DNA of 52,921 nucleotides from Syncephalis fuscata (GCA_025786725.1 JAHLTZ010000072.1:1-52921); one strand, 5' to 3'; shown: positions 1-13,307, counted from the stretch's first letter. A program made the numbers and translations. Notes: a model not told the origin generated them from the sequence alone.

Positions 1-306
1 AGTTGACGTAAGTATTTATTGAAGTGACATAATATTTCTTTAATCTAACAATAATATATAAATATATATATAAATAGTACGCAACTTATGGTACTAAAGG
101 CGTGCAGCCGTCAAACACGCTGGGTCGATGGTGTACTTACCTCGGGTGAACGTGTACCGGTAGCCGATGTTGATTTCTGCATCAAACAAGACTCTATTCA
201 AGTGGCCGAGCACAAGATCGGTCGTCGTTATGGCGATTGGTTTGTACGTAATATCGGCAAAGTTGAAGATTTATTGGCCAAATTTGAAGAAAAGCCATCT
301 TCTTAA
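1..306 (+). CDS. 3' end of an unidentified gene (5' truncated by window edge)
   Basis: Two exon pieces are visible. The window opens with 7 exon bases followed by a GTAAGT donor; an AT-rich intron ends at a TAG acceptor near 77 and the last exon runs 78-306 to a TAA stop. The joined frame reads ...LTTQLMVLKACSRQTRWVDG and ends FEEKPSS. The C-terminal region contains a block with EHKIGRRYGDWFVRNIGKVE that looks folded and soluble. No signal peptide, membrane segment or catalytic motif is visible. The ATG at 88 lies inside the exon and is probably not the start. I do not recognise the family. The next gene starts about 270 bp downstream on the same strand. Confidence 0.55.
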
Positions 307-574
307 GAAAACTAATTATGAATGTGTCTAATACCGTTTATCGTATTAAATGTTCGTATTAAATATTATCCATTATTGACATTCATTACTATTATTACAT
401 TATTATTATATTGAATTTACTAAGGTTTTTTTATTACCTTACTCATTCCGGTTATTAGCTTTCTTGTTCATCATCATTTGCAACTATATACTTGCTATCT
501 ATCTATCTATTTATCTATTTATTTATTTAACTATTTAACCAACAACCAATACTTTCATATATTTATATGATAGA

Positions 575-3499
575 ATGGTTACGGGTGACAAGTCAAAGCG
601 ACGCTCTGGTGTCGGTTTTGTACCAGCACAGCGTTTAAAGCGTGCATCTCGTCTACGCATTCAAGTGTCCAATTCTTCACTTAAAAATAGTATAAAGGCA
701 AAGTTACAAGATGTCACTAATAGTGGTAGCCATAATGGATATAATAGCGGCCAAAACAACCATGGTCAATATAATAACCGCGATAGTTATAGCAATAGCG
801 CATCTGGTCGCGGCGAGTTAACCGAACTTACTCGTCTTATGTTGACCCGTCCCCCGCCATATCCTGCTTCACCACTACCATTAACAGGTATTATACGCAA
901 TGAGTCATTTACAAAAACTAGAGGACAGAAAATGAAACAACTTGTTAACAAATTAAGTGCCAATACATCAACAAGTGGTTATGGGACTGAAAATAACGGC
1001 CAACTACCACCTAAAGGATTGGTTGAAGTATCTCAATGTACACTAAGATTACTTGAATTGCTAAAATCCACCGAGATTGTTCAACCAGCATCCACACATA
1101 AACCATGGTAATTATAATTATACTATTAATATTAGTATATTTATTAATTAATATATCTATATAGGTTATTGTCACCACCTAATGCAGTAACATCAACATT
1201 GGCATCAGCAGAAATACAGGCAGCAACACATAAAGGACCATCACCTACCACACCTATAAGTACTCGGGCACGTCGACCATCATTAACACCAGTGCCTAAT
1301 TTCTTACCTAAAGCACCTGTTCAGTCTTCTACATTTTCATCTTCTCATGAACAACAACAACAACAGACATCTACAGATGCTGCAGAGTCGGTATTATCTA
1401 TGAACTTGTTATTAAATATACAGCGTATTATTGAAGGACTTGTACTAGGCGAATGTCTTTATCCTTTACCTTCATTGAATACATCTACATTGAATACGGC
1501 AGATCAACGACTACCACGTATGGGCAGTAGTAGCAAAAATAACAGTGGCAATATAGACTGGACACAACAGCCATGGCGATTACAACGAGCAGTTATAGAA
1601 ATAGCCCGTGAACTAGCACTACGTGGTACTCCTAATGTACTAGATGCTATTCTACCCGGTCTATTGATGTTTAAAGAAGAGAACAAAAATCATATACTTG
1701 ATTTTATAGATTACTTATTAAAAGAAGCTCAGACCGAGACGCATCACTATGCAAGTGAATGTAGTAAGTAGTCTGCCTATTCAACAGTATCAATGACTAA
1801 TAGATATAATGTATTCCAGTACTCCAACAATCATTGGATGATCCAAATCGATCTAGTCTGGCTATTCCAGTGAATACAAAGAATACACAAACTACAGCAG
1901 TATCTACTAATGTTCTAAGTATAGCTTTATTACATGACTATACTCATTCACTATTCCAGCCTTTACTATCAACACTGTTAAATGCTATTTTCCAGCCAGA
2001 TCCATCAAGTAAAAGACAGTCATTTATAGGCAAATCAGCGAGTATATCGGCATTTACACAACGTTGTTTCGACCTACTTGAACGATTGAGTCATCGATGG
2101 TCCGGTATGCCTCTGGGTTTAATTCAAGTAGCAGCTCAAAGTGATCACAGTCGAGTGATGCGAGGCAGTCTCGATCTATTACAACGAGGTTGGCCATGGG
2201 CTATGGGTCATTTTAGTGTAGCGGCCCCATTAACCTACTATCTTGATGAGGAGAGTGAAGTTATTACCGAAGAGTCCACCAAACCTCCATTTCACCATTA
2301 TATGCCTTGGTGGTTTAATAATGATTCATTAATGGACTGTGATTACTGTGAAGACCATGTTACCGGTATGGGTGCATGGTGTACAGGCTGTTTAACAGCT
2401 ATTCATATTGAATGTCTAGCTTATATGGGATTGCCTTCTAGATCCTATTCATATAAGAATCAATACGGTAGATTACAAACCTCGCAAATTATTGCGTGTC
2501 CATTAATGGTGCAGGGACAATTAATACCCAAGGATCTTGTGCCTCAGCGATCCTCAAATGATCATAATTGGCTAGCCTGTCATCTATTTACACTTGTGGG
2601 ATGTGCCGATTGCCATCGACCATTGTGGGGCACATCTCGTCAAGGTTATTATTGTAAACAGTGTGGTCGCTGTATTCATACTGAATGTTACAATACTCGA
2701 ACAAGTAAAGACGGTGAATCATGCCATAGTCCTGTTACCATGAATACTTTTATGATCGACTCTAGTTATCTACCAACCGATCTATCTACTTGGTATAGAC
2801 TTGATTCCGTACAAGATAAAAGAAGTAGCGGTTTTAATGAGATGGAAATACAAATCAAATATAATCAATTACAGTTACAGCAAAGTATGTTGGAAATCGG
2901 TCTTGAGATGACCTCTATTATTATTATTATTGATAATGATAATACAAATTTACCTCGTCACCATAACGATAACAAGAAGGAAGAAAACATTTTGACGGTT
3001 GAAATTGATCGCCTAATGTCATCACTATCAACTGGTACTATAAACTCGGTATCAAGTATTCTTTATAATTATCAACATCTAAGTTCAATTACTGATCAAT
3101 TAAAGAATACACTTCTTATGGAAGATATTCAATCAGGACTAGTTACACCAATGGAAGCAGATTTTCCCGTAACTAGTCATCAATGGCTTGTTACAACAAT
3201 GGCCAAATTATTAGGCATTTCTAAATCCATGGCTGAACAATTGCTCGATCAAATGGTATTAATGGGCAAGATTGACTATGAACATTTATATTTGGCCCAA
3301 AAGTCAATGATTGAAACCGATCGTGTCTATTACTTTCCACTGCCATCACAAATAGATCAAACGATGACACTTGAATGTTTAGTACATATTATAGAAGTCA
3401 GTCTACAAGATATTCATTTATCAATGAATGAAATGGGACTGGCCTTACTAGCGCGTACCAATAACTACTACCACAATACTAATAGTAGCAATAGTAGTG

Positions 3500-3547
<48 letters not shown>

Positions 3548-5880
3548 ATAGTAGTAGTAGTAGTAGTAGTATGCCATTCTTTTATCATCGATTAATGAAA
3601 GCCGTTATTTATTGGGCCTGTGAAGAATCAGATCGATTGGAGCAATTACATACAGATCTTACGACAGTGGGTTCTCCTAGACATCGCGTATTTGGTCTAC
3701 CTCAGATATCATCGAGTACCGCGGCGACTGTTGCCCATTCACCTTCTGATTTATCGATGGGAGCCACTGCTTATGTTAAATGTCGACATCAATTATGTAC
3801 ACGATACATTAAGCGATGGATGTATACTAATTATGAACGGAATGCTGAACAATTCAATCAGTATGTTATTGAATATATCGATTTATGGTGTCGTTCATCG
3901 GATACAGCGCCTAGAATGCCCGGTCGTCGATCTATACCGACTAAAATGGGTGCAGGCGCGCCGGCCAATACACTTGTGCCATTTGGTCGTCGTCTTGAAA
4001 TACTATTAAGATTTAGAACGAATCATTTACTATTTGATTCATTTGAAAGTTTATTTACTCAATGGATCGATTATTCGGTAAAGCGATTAAATACACTAGA
4101 TTGTTTTGGATGGACGGTAATTGACTAAACGAGTAGTTTTATATAGTTACTAATAGTATTGATGGTGTAGAATCATACAATAACCAATGTATTGCCTGTA
4201 CAGCGTGTATTTGGTGAAGGTCGCTATCGACGTATGAGTAATACGTTAATGTTTAGTGTTGATGGACAACCAAACTTTCTTTCTTTAAACGATACAAAAT
4301 TACTTATATACCAAGGAGATATTAATGTAATAGTCTCACGCTTAGCCTTTTTGCAAATGTCTGGGTAAGTAATATGATGAATACTTGTAACGATACTGAT
4401 CTTTGTTACTATATTTTATTAGATTGCCATTGACTATTAAGGTGCTTCGATGGTTGGGCCAACAATTAGCTGAACATAAGCATAAGCTATCACCAAGTAA
4501 TGCCGTTCATAGTGTTTTACTTTTATGGCGTAGTTTACTTGCATCGGGTGATCAATATAGTATATTACAAGAAAATATTTTACCTATTTATGTAGCTGCA
4601 CTACATACTGGACAGATTAACTATCTGCGTTCTGTTAATGAAGATGAAGATGCACCTATTCAGCCAGAGTAAGTTACAGTATTATTATATGTAGTTAAAT
4701 ATATAACAATTAATACACTGAATATAGGAGCCGTCTTTTATTCCATGGTATTCTTGCTTTAATGCTTTGTATTTGTGGCTGTCTACCAGAAGAAGTAGAT
4801 GCATTAGAACTATTGCCACCTGTTCAATCGCAATGCGTGTAAGTGGTAATCAGTTACTAAAACAATTTGATACTTATTTAACTATTATATGTATATTTAT
4901 ATTTATAATAGTATTCCAGAGATACGATTACCAGAGACACCTAATGTTATACAATTAACAGATAGAACACCTATTGTACAACCATTACTTGATTTTATTC
5001 ATTTAACCCGACTTGACGATGTTTATGTAACCATTCAGACTGTGGATGTACTTGTTAAACATGGTCGACGTATTGCTCAACTATCGTCATTTATGCGTAG
5101 TGTACAGCCAAAGTTATTGGCACGGTAAGTATGATGACTATTATAATTGTAATTATAATTATTAATACATTATTATTAGTACATGGTCAGCGATGCAAAC
5201 TATGAATTCATCTTTAATAGAGTTTATTCTACCGGTGTTTTTTGCTTTAATCGATGCAGAACAAGCTTATTTCTATGAATTTATCAAACAATCATTTTGG
5301 GAGACTTGGGAATTAAGGTTTGTTGTTAGCAATCTCATTATTATTACTATTTGGTATTAATATATTATAATAGATATCAAGCATTAGATTCAACTTATGG
5401 CCTATTTATTAAACTAACAGATAATTATATTGAACAATTTAGCGATAATTTATGTCAGCTTGGATTTATTGTAACTCAAATGGTTCAATGTTTATGGGAT
5501 ACGGAAGTAAGTGTTAACAGTTTTACTACATTAGCTATAACAAGTTTAGGTAATGGTGGCCATTAAATCACGTACATTATTTGAAACGATGCCTGCACCG
5601 ACACGAGCCATTACTTTCCGTTGTTGGAATGATTACTTTTCCAAAGCAGATTCTACTGAACAAAGTAGTATTTGCCAAGTAATGATACGCGTAGCGACAG
5701 CATTTCCTAGTTGGCCTAGTAAGTTGTGTATTAAAGGATAAAAGGGAATATTTATATTAATAGTGGTTTAAATAGTACTTAAATGGTCTATTTTACTTGA
5801 TGGATTGGCCAATCATTTACCTCCTATTAAGATAGGGGTAAGTTAGTTGATATATACTTAATAATTTAATTGTAATAATT

Positions 5881-5919
<39 letters not shown>

Positions 5920-8900
5920 GGGAATGGAAGGAAATCAAACAACAACTTCCGATGCTTCATTATCTGATTCATGGACACCATCTAATGAAGAAAATATTCC
6001 GGTAATTAAACAACTAATGTTAATATTATATAGTATAATAACTAATAACTATAATAATTGATATATAGACATTTCTACTTACACTTGCCTATCGTATGCT
6101 AGCCCGTAAAGTGCCTATTCCTGCCTCTGACCTATGTACACTTAAATACCTTACTTTGATACAAATGGGTTTCCGTGACTGTTTTGTACGACGAAGAACC
6201 CAAGATGTGCAATTCGGCCAACTTGACTTTGATCCTCGTGATTTACGTCAACGGGCGGTTATACAAGTATGCGTGGCAGGCATGAATGAATTACTTGATA
6301 TCTACCATATTTCTCGTACGGGTGTTGAGTTACGTGAAAATAGCGATATTCATGAAGATGAAATTATTGGTACATCTTTCATCGATATCCTACTACAGCT
6401 ATATAATTCACAAGTGGATCTTACTCAATTGGAAGATACTATGCTACGTACCTGGATAGAATCTGTTACTTTAATTACTCACAAGGTAATTAGACTAGCC
6501 AGTTAATTAATTAACTAACTAACTAACTAACTAACTATTTATCTATTAGTGTAATGTTAATGATTCAACACGAATGGACGAGATTGCCGATATTGTTAAA
6601 CAATTAGCTCTATTACTTGATGGGCCTATATCAGCCGATAACCAGCTTCTTATTATCTCTACATTCTCACTGGTTCTCCACCATGCACCTAACATTATTG
6701 CTGCGGCTCTATGGCGTGTTGTGTGTTGTGTTGGTGCCTTACTAACCCGTCTACGTAATCATACGCATAATACACTATTTAACAAGGCTCGCTACTTTTT
6801 ATCACGAGCTATTTGTAAATTTAGTGATAGTGGTATCTTTTTATTAATATTTAAGGTAAGATAGAATGGCACCAATGGTAATGACACCTATCTAATATAA
6901 TGATATAATAGAATTCTCCAGCCCCTGGTTATATGATTGATAGTGTTGAGCAATTATCGCCGGATATTGACATGTTATTTGTTTTAAAGACAGTCATTAC
7001 CGATATTGAACGGCATCCACCGGATGATTACAAATCAAGTACACCTTTACGTGAGAAACCGGTACAAGATGTACTTACACGTATTTTTACGTTAAAGACA
7101 CTTGAAAAGTCTGGTGTCTCACGGATATTGTATAATATGAGTCGTTACATTAAAGTAACTTATCCACTACCATTTAGTGATCATTTAGCGACTGGTAAGT
7201 TTTAATTATTTTATCCATTTATTTATATTAAAGCAATTCATTATTAGAATATATCAGTTTTCTTAATCGATTGGCACGTCATACTGCTAATTGGGATCCG
7301 GTGGAGTTTAACATTATACCTGTATTATCATCAGCTGCAGTAATTCTACAAGAACATCCATATCATTTTGAGGTAATATATATATATATATATATATATA
7401 TAAGTAGTTATATCCATTCTATACTAATTATATTATTATTATTATTGTTGTTGTTACTTTAGACTATGATTAATGCTTCAATGACTATATTTCGACATTC
7501 ATTACAACGATTTGAACTGTCACGCACTGTAATGATTAATATGATTATGGCATTCCGTCAATTATCAAAAAATATGCCATCACATCAAGGACATCCAAAA
7601 GAGAATCCATTTGCTTCATGCATTCTTACTGAGGTTGAGTCACGATTAATTGGTCGTTCACGTATGTTGGCTTCAACGGCTGCTAATTGTATTGAGGTAA
7701 AATTAGACATTGAAATTAACTAATTGATTAATTATTACTAAAACGATTTATAGCTTATTACACTTGATATGCAAGGCACGGTATATCTAGGTGAAGAGAG
7801 ACTAAAGGCTAAACTACTATTTAATTGCTCATTAACCGATATTTGTCGATGTGCTGCACAATATCTACGTCAACCACTATTGCTAATCGATAATGAAAGC
7901 AATTTACGCTTAGCCACGACACAATTGCTTGTGTTTAACATGGAATACAATGGCATGCAAGTAACAGAATTTCTACAAGATAATGTAAGTGTTTACTACA
8001 ATTAATAAAATGTAATGTTATAATAATGATGTCTATTAGAATAATGTTAAAGGCGCATTGCAAGCACTATGTTGGCTATGTATCGCTACACTGGCCACTG
8101 ATTCTATAGTCATGTATCGTACATTATTGGGTGCTCAGCGTATTGCTTCATTGCTTACACTTGCCTTTTCTGCCGGTCATGGCCCTGAATTTAATAATAT
8201 TTCACGATTTGGATTTATTGCCGTTAAAGCTTTATCGTTGATGTATTGCCGTATTGCCGTTGTACCTCATCTACTTAATTCGAATCTTGATGCATTTGCC
8301 GAAGGTGAAAATAGTCTTTGGCAAGAAGTATGGCCGGTGCTAAAAGATCAGTTAATTATTCTATTTAATCCAATGTTTCAACATGGTGCCATTGATTCGG
8401 TAAGTAGAAACTATTATAAATTTATTAATAAATATAAGCCAATTACTGATTTGTTATTGTTATTATTAGAATGTTGAAAGTATGTGGCATGATTTTATTG
8501 ATATGATTGTTTTCCTACAACGAGCAAATGCACATGGGCTTTCCATCTATGCGGAACAATGGCCACTATTACTTGACAAATTCATGGAACGGGTATGTGT
8601 TTGCACAGTTATTACTGTTGCTATAATATACGAATACGTCTAATTAAATACGTCTATTATTGTGGATATATTAATAGCAACGAGAACAAATGGGTGCTGT
8701 CGACGCCAAAGTATCTAACGCTCGTCGCGGCATGGATGAACCGCCGTCAGAACAACGACTTGATGTACTATTGGAACGACTGCTTACCGAGTTGATTCGT
8801 GTATCGGTATTGGCCGGTCAATCTACAACGACACCTAATGCAGGAACTACTACGACCATAGGCTCGACAGGAATGAGCATGGGAGGATCGAAGGGCGGTT

Positions 8901-9109
8901 CAAGTTCAAATGCCGCTATCAATCTTACCACTTCGTTGAGTAGTAGTGGTGGTATAACACTTGGCAGTGTTACAGCTATGCCATCTATTATGCGGTCACG
9001 TAGTCTTAGTAATCCTACTCATTCGAGTGAACGATCCATATCTGGTGGATTTATGAATTTGACAGTACCCCGATCACAGGGTCGTAGTGGTATTAAGAAA
9101 CCCACTTGA
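575..9109 (+). CDS. Very large zinc-finger, helical-repeat-like protein; tentatively UNC80-like
   Basis: A many-exon gene encoding roughly 2,400 residues. The first exons are 575-1107, 1165-1763, 1820-4116 and 4171-4364, followed by many short exons to a TGA at 9107-9109; frame is preserved at the junctions I checked. The N-terminus is basic and Asn/Ser/Gln-rich. A paired Cys/His cluster lies near residues 551-675: CDYC...WCTGC...H..C, then CADCHRPLW...YYCKQCGRCIHTEC, resembling a C1/RING-like zinc finger. A polyserine tract follows. The C-terminal half is a long run of helical, HEAT-like sequence with no catalytic motif, ending in a Gly/Ser/Thr-rich tail. This suggests a giant scaffold. UNC80, the NALCN-channel partner with possible fungal relatives, is my best guess; other HEAT scaffolds such as Furry/Mor2 types are possible. 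No frameshifts were seen. Confidence 0.5.
3482..3570 (+). repeat. AGT trinucleotide repeat coding polyserine
   Basis: An almost pure AGT array, with a few AAT and GGT interruptions, lies in frame within the large zinc-finger gene and encodes a Ser/Asn tract. Pure codon arrays of this kind usually vary in length between strains. Confidence 0.9.
5886..5921 (+). repeat. TAA microsatellite inside an intron
   Basis: A short (TAA)n run forms the 3' part of an intron of the large zinc-finger gene and ends directly at its AG acceptor. Other introns of the gene contain (TA)n and (TTA)n tracts, for example near 7376-7402 and 7430-7445. Confidence 0.8.
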
Positions 9110-9290
9110 TCCTACATCATTACACTAGATTATAGATGGATAATAAAGCGATGTAACAGCCTAATACTATAAGATGTAAAGATAGATATTTATTAAAAGA
9201 TAGAACCAACTCTCTTCCCTTCAATCCTATAGTGTTATATAGTCATGAATACACCTGTGTCGTATACGTGTGCTATCCTTTCTCTTTTGA

Positions 9291-11014
9291 CTAATAATTG
9301 CCATTAGATTCGGCGGCATGCCAGTCAATAGCGTAGCAAACATAAGGACGATAGTTCTTGTCGTATAAGCTCAAGTGCTGCATTTCTTCTAGATCATCGC
9401 TGGTTGCATCCGCTTTCTGTCGGTGCTTTCCTTCCAAATAGCCGTAAAGTCGATCAAGCGTCTTTTCCACCTTATCAATATGATTTGGATGAGGCTATGG
9501 AGCAATTAACATATGTTAATACTATTTACATATATATATATATATCAAGTTACCTTAATAACACCGGCCATATAGTCGGATGATAGGCCGTAACGAAGGA
9601 CCGATTCAACATAGGTTCGAATAAATTTTACATGTATCCATGATGCAAATACTTCGCCAAAATTAATATTGCACCATTCAAAAAGAGATGCCTTATAGAT
9701 AGGATCCGTATAAGTTACAATAATACGGAAACATGCAAACTTACATTAAGTGCACGCTTTGTCGCTTCAAGTTCGGCCAATTCTTGACGATCACGTTGTA
9801 GTTGCGATTCATCAAATTGAAACTCGCGTGTAATGAATCTATTTTACTTTATTAATAGCTGCCATTAGTCTTTTATAAGATTTACTTACTTTTCTTCTCG
9901 GCATTTATTTGTAAACTCAGTGACAGACTTTTGCAGCAACACCACGCTATACAATCCGTATTCCGCGTCCTCTTGAATAAGTCTGTATAATTCATTCATC
10001 AGCCTAATGGTACCAATATTGTCAAATAGTACCTACACTGATGAACGAGGTACAACACCAAACACGAGTTTTTCATATTTGGCTTGCCATTCTTTAGATA
10101 GATTACTAAGTGATCATTTAATTATATAATCTTATAAACCATTGAAATAATTACCGTGGTACAGCAACAAAAACCGTTTGCAAATACTCGGAATCTGTGA
10201 TACAGTCTTCTTGTTTAACAATACCAACTAGACTACGTACAGCTAGATTGCCACTAAATAATAATAATAATATGCTGTTTGTTAGTGGGGAATCGTAATA
10301 GCATTAAATATTTACGTTTGTTTGCGTTCCAGATTTTGCACCGATCCTTTTACATTGTTAAATTGGGTGATTTTAGTTTTTAATGCTGAATCAACATTGC
10401 CAACCGACTAAATATACATTATTCTATTAAAAAGTGGCCAATACACTATAGTTGATAAATAACTTACCTCTGCTATCATTACAACTATATCTTTCAATGG
10501 ACGATCTGGACGATATTTCGTTGTATTCCATTGAAAAGTCTTAACGTAATGATCCACCGATTCTAAATATGACGTATTATTATAATATATCAATGATGGA
10601 GTTAATGATAGCTACTATTACTTACTGTCATAGACTGTCAAGTGTAGACTTAGATGCTTTCTTTCTTCACCAAGTAGATTTCCAAGTGTATCGGCCAGTT
10701 TGTTGGCCGTTGCTTCAAGTGCTTGGTCGTATTTGACGAGCTCGTCCGATAATGTCATAAGACCGTCTAGTGACCCAGTCTATATATTTTATTCAGTTCA
10801 TTTTATTATTAGTTTACGCTTCTATTTTAACATTGTCCAATCTATTCACCTTGAATGACGGAAACTTAAGGGCGCACGTCTCAGCATACTCTGTGGGCTC
10901 CTCAGCAATGCTGCGACGTAGCTGGTGCCACGATTGCACCCTATCCTGTTCCGCTTGACCAGTGCTTGAATTGCCGGCGTTTACCGGCACGGAAATAAGC
11001 CAGTACTGCGGCAT
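9291..11014 (-). CDS. VMA5: V-type proton ATPase subunit C
   Basis: Peripheral-stalk subunit C of the V1 sector of the vacuolar H+-ATPase, which clamps the stator to the catalytic hexamer and is released on reversible disassembly. Ten exons can be joined in frame: 10850-11014, 10626-10779, 10468-10562, 10316-10407, 10155-10253, 10037-10105, 9890-10003, 9745-9838, 9554-9691 and 9291-9494, giving 407 residues (animal and yeast forms are about 380-390). Family landmarks in order are MPQYWLISVP at the start, GSLDGLMTLSDEL, VKTFQW, KGSVQNLERKQTGNLAVRSL, DSEYLQTVFVAVPR, VVPRSS, WMHVKFIRTYVESVLRYGL and a C-terminal RPYVCYAIDW. The intron at 10004-10036 is only 33 nt. The gene is convergent with the large zinc-finger gene, 181 bp away. 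Confidence 0.95.
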
Positions 11015-11714
11015 GATGATGGCAGTAGTATAGATAGTAGATTTGTTAAAGAGCAAGGATTGTAAATAAACAGCTATAGCTTGTGTTTGATAGACGATAG
11101 AGCAATGTAACAAGCTAGGAACGAAAAGAGGAACGATAATGTTGGCGTCACCTGTTCAAGCAGGTAGAGGTCACCTGAATTAAAGCGTTTTCGTCATCAT
11201 TTTTATATTGCTATTATTAGTATTGTGTTATGTGGTGATGATGATGCTGAAAATTAGCGTATCATAATTGCTATTACTATTACTATTGTGTTATTATTAT
11301 ACACACTATTTAGTATTCAAATAATTATAGTGTATTTTAATAAAGGTGACAGCACGTACACCTCGATATTTATTCATTATTTCTACAATCGTTCAAACTA
11401 TAGAAAAGCACAGCAATAAAACGATGATAGAGATTGGTAGCATGAATAGTTGTAGCAAAAAATAAAATAAACACTCAGTGCCTAGGTATTTGAAGCAGCT
11501 GTTGGTTCATTGATGTTAAATAACAGCCATTTCTAATAAGTGGCCAATTCGAGTCATGTTATTAGTCTACGAATTTATTGGAACTAGTAGCAGTAATAAC
11601 AACAAGGATAGAATAATAGACTATCTTTGATCTATTGGCTATTATTTGATTTATGCTATTATTTGGCAACGATTTAAAATTACTATAATAAAGTACAAGT
11701 TAGTTATTAAAATT
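11015..11714. other. Intergenic, AT-rich
   Basis: Seven hundred bases between the V-ATPase start and the end of the next minus-strand gene. It must hold the V-ATPase promoter. I see no ORF, RNA gene or clear regulatory motif. Confidence 0.6.
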
Positions 11715-12857
11715 CTAAATTATTAATCTGCGTACCTGAGCAGAAGGGCGGATAGAACGACGAGCAGTCTGAGTCACTCTTCCGTTGTCTCTGACCGTTT
11801 CTATTACATTAAGATTGTTGGCGGCCTTAATGTTGCTTGCTCTGACGGTAATCAAATCAGCTCGTCGGACATTTTGATTAAGACGGCCGTTATCGCGTAC
11901 AGTTTCCAAAACATTGACATTGTTTAATGCACGAAGATTTCGCAGATCGACTGTAGCCAAGCCATCACGACGCACGTTTTGATTAAGGCGACCGTTATCG
12001 CGTACAGTCTCCACGGCGTTGATGTTATTGGCTGCACGAAGATTTCTTAAATCAACAGTGGCCAAACCATCACGACGAACATTTTGCGTAACGCGGCCAT
12101 TATCACGTACAGTCTCCACGGCATTAATATTATTGGCTGCACGGGCATTTGGAGCATTCACAGTGATAAGGTCGGCACGACGCACGTTTTGATTTAATTG
12201 ACCATTATCACGTACAGTCTCCACGGCATTAATGTTATTGGCTGCACGGAGATTTCGTAGATCAACTGTGGCCAAGCCATCACGACGAACATTTTGCGTA
12301 ACACGACCGTTGTCGCGTACGGTTTCCAAAACACCGAGATTGTTCAATGCGCGGAGATTGTTTAAATCAAGGGTAAGTAGACCGTCACGACGTACATTTT
12401 GCGTAACACGGCCATTATCACGTACAGTCTCCACGGCATTGATATTATTGGCTGCACGGGCATTCGGAGCATTTACAGTGATAAGGTCGGCACGACGCAC
12501 GTTCTGGTTCAGTTGGCCTTGATCGCGTACAGTTTCCACTGCGTTGACATTATTTAATAAACGAAGGTTCTGAGCACGTACAGTGATAAGGTCATCACGA
12601 CGTACGTTCTGATTTAATTGACCATTATCGCGTACCGTTTCCACTGCATTAATGTTATTGGCTGCACGGAGATTTCTTAAATCAACTGTGGCCAAGCCAT
12701 CACGACGAACAAGCTAGATGGGAAGTACATTAGCTACTAAATTATTATACAACAAAGCATTAATAAATACCCTTTGGTTTACATTTAGCACTGTTGGTGC
12801 TGCATTGCTGACGGCTACAAGTAGAGCAACAACCGAAAAAATAGATTTGATTTGCAT
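11715..12857 (-). CDS. Secreted tandem-repeat protein, 35-residue units
   Basis: Two exons: 12783-12857 (25 codons) and 11715-12713, joined in phase across a 69-nt intron, giving 357 residues. Exon 1 encodes a signal peptide, MQIKSIFSVVALLVAVSNA followed by AP. Almost all of exon 2 is nine tandem 35-residue units with a core like NNINAVETVRDNGRVTQNVR, followed by RDGLATVDLRNLRAA. Each unit is rich in Asn, Arg, Val and Asp and has no cysteine. The very regular hydrophobic/polar alternation would suit a beta-solenoid or a repetitive wall or matrix protein, but this is inference. Nothing catalytic is seen and I do not recognise a family. The last residues (RSIRPSAQVRRLII) depart from the repeat. 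Confidence 0.8.
11770..12713 (-). repeat. 105-bp coding tandem repeat, about 9 units
   Basis: A conserved anchor (cgtacagtctccac and variants) recurs at 12001, 12106, 12211, 12316, 12421, 12526 and 12631, an exact 105-bp period. Units alternate between variant subtypes, for example ATVDLRNLRAA and ITVNAPNARAA, so the array probably grew by duplicating blocks as well as single units. Confidence 0.95.
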
Positions 12858-13121
12858 AATTTCGAAAAATAATAGATGTTGTGTGATGAAAGTATTAACG
12901 AATAATAGCCAGTCAAGCTAAATAACGGACGACAGTTTGCGCAGTTTTTGTTTAAAAGGTTCTAGAAATAATTGCGGATTGAATATGATTTAAGCGCAGA
13001 ATAGAAAGCAGTCAAAACTATTGGAATAACAAAACGCTGCAGTAAAAGAACGCGAGATGAGATGATTGTCGAATAAAGCGAGGCTATGTTGCAATTCCTC
13101 TTTATAGTAAAATTGTAGTAT

Positions 13122-13307
13122 TTACAAACTACTTATCGCATACAATTGTATTGGCGGAAGTGTACAAGTGTTAGTAACATTGAAAACTGTATCATTAGCA
13201 TTGCTAATGATACAGTCGTCAATCCAGAAACCATTTGGCGGAGCTTCATGCACAGTAAATCGTACGCGATTGCAAGTCACATTAGGTGTGGTGCCACGCC
13301 CCTTTAA
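13122..13307 (-). pseudogene. Relict terminal exon of a secreted-type protein
   Basis: An open minus-strand frame of about 61 codons ends in TAA at 13122-13124 and is bounded upstream by an in-frame TAA at 13308-13310. It has no start codon. It reads like a beta-rich extracellular domain, with RVRFTVHEAPPNGFWIDDC followed by NDTVFNVTNTCTLPPIQLY, including two N-glycosylation sequons and several cysteines. I found no convincing upstream exon, so a fragment of a decayed gene is more likely than a live exon. A 31-bp palindrome lies inside it. Confidence 0.4.
13186..13216. repeat. 31-bp near-perfect palindrome
   Basis: Two 15-bp arms (actgtatcattagca and its exact reverse complement) are separated by one base. 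It would form a long hairpin or cruciform. It lies inside the relict exon on the minus strand. Confidence 0.9.

Noticed and set aside
12232-12522. Plus-strand ORF across the 105-bp repeats
   Set aside because: Shadow of the minus-strand repeat gene, which has a signal peptide and proper splice sites.
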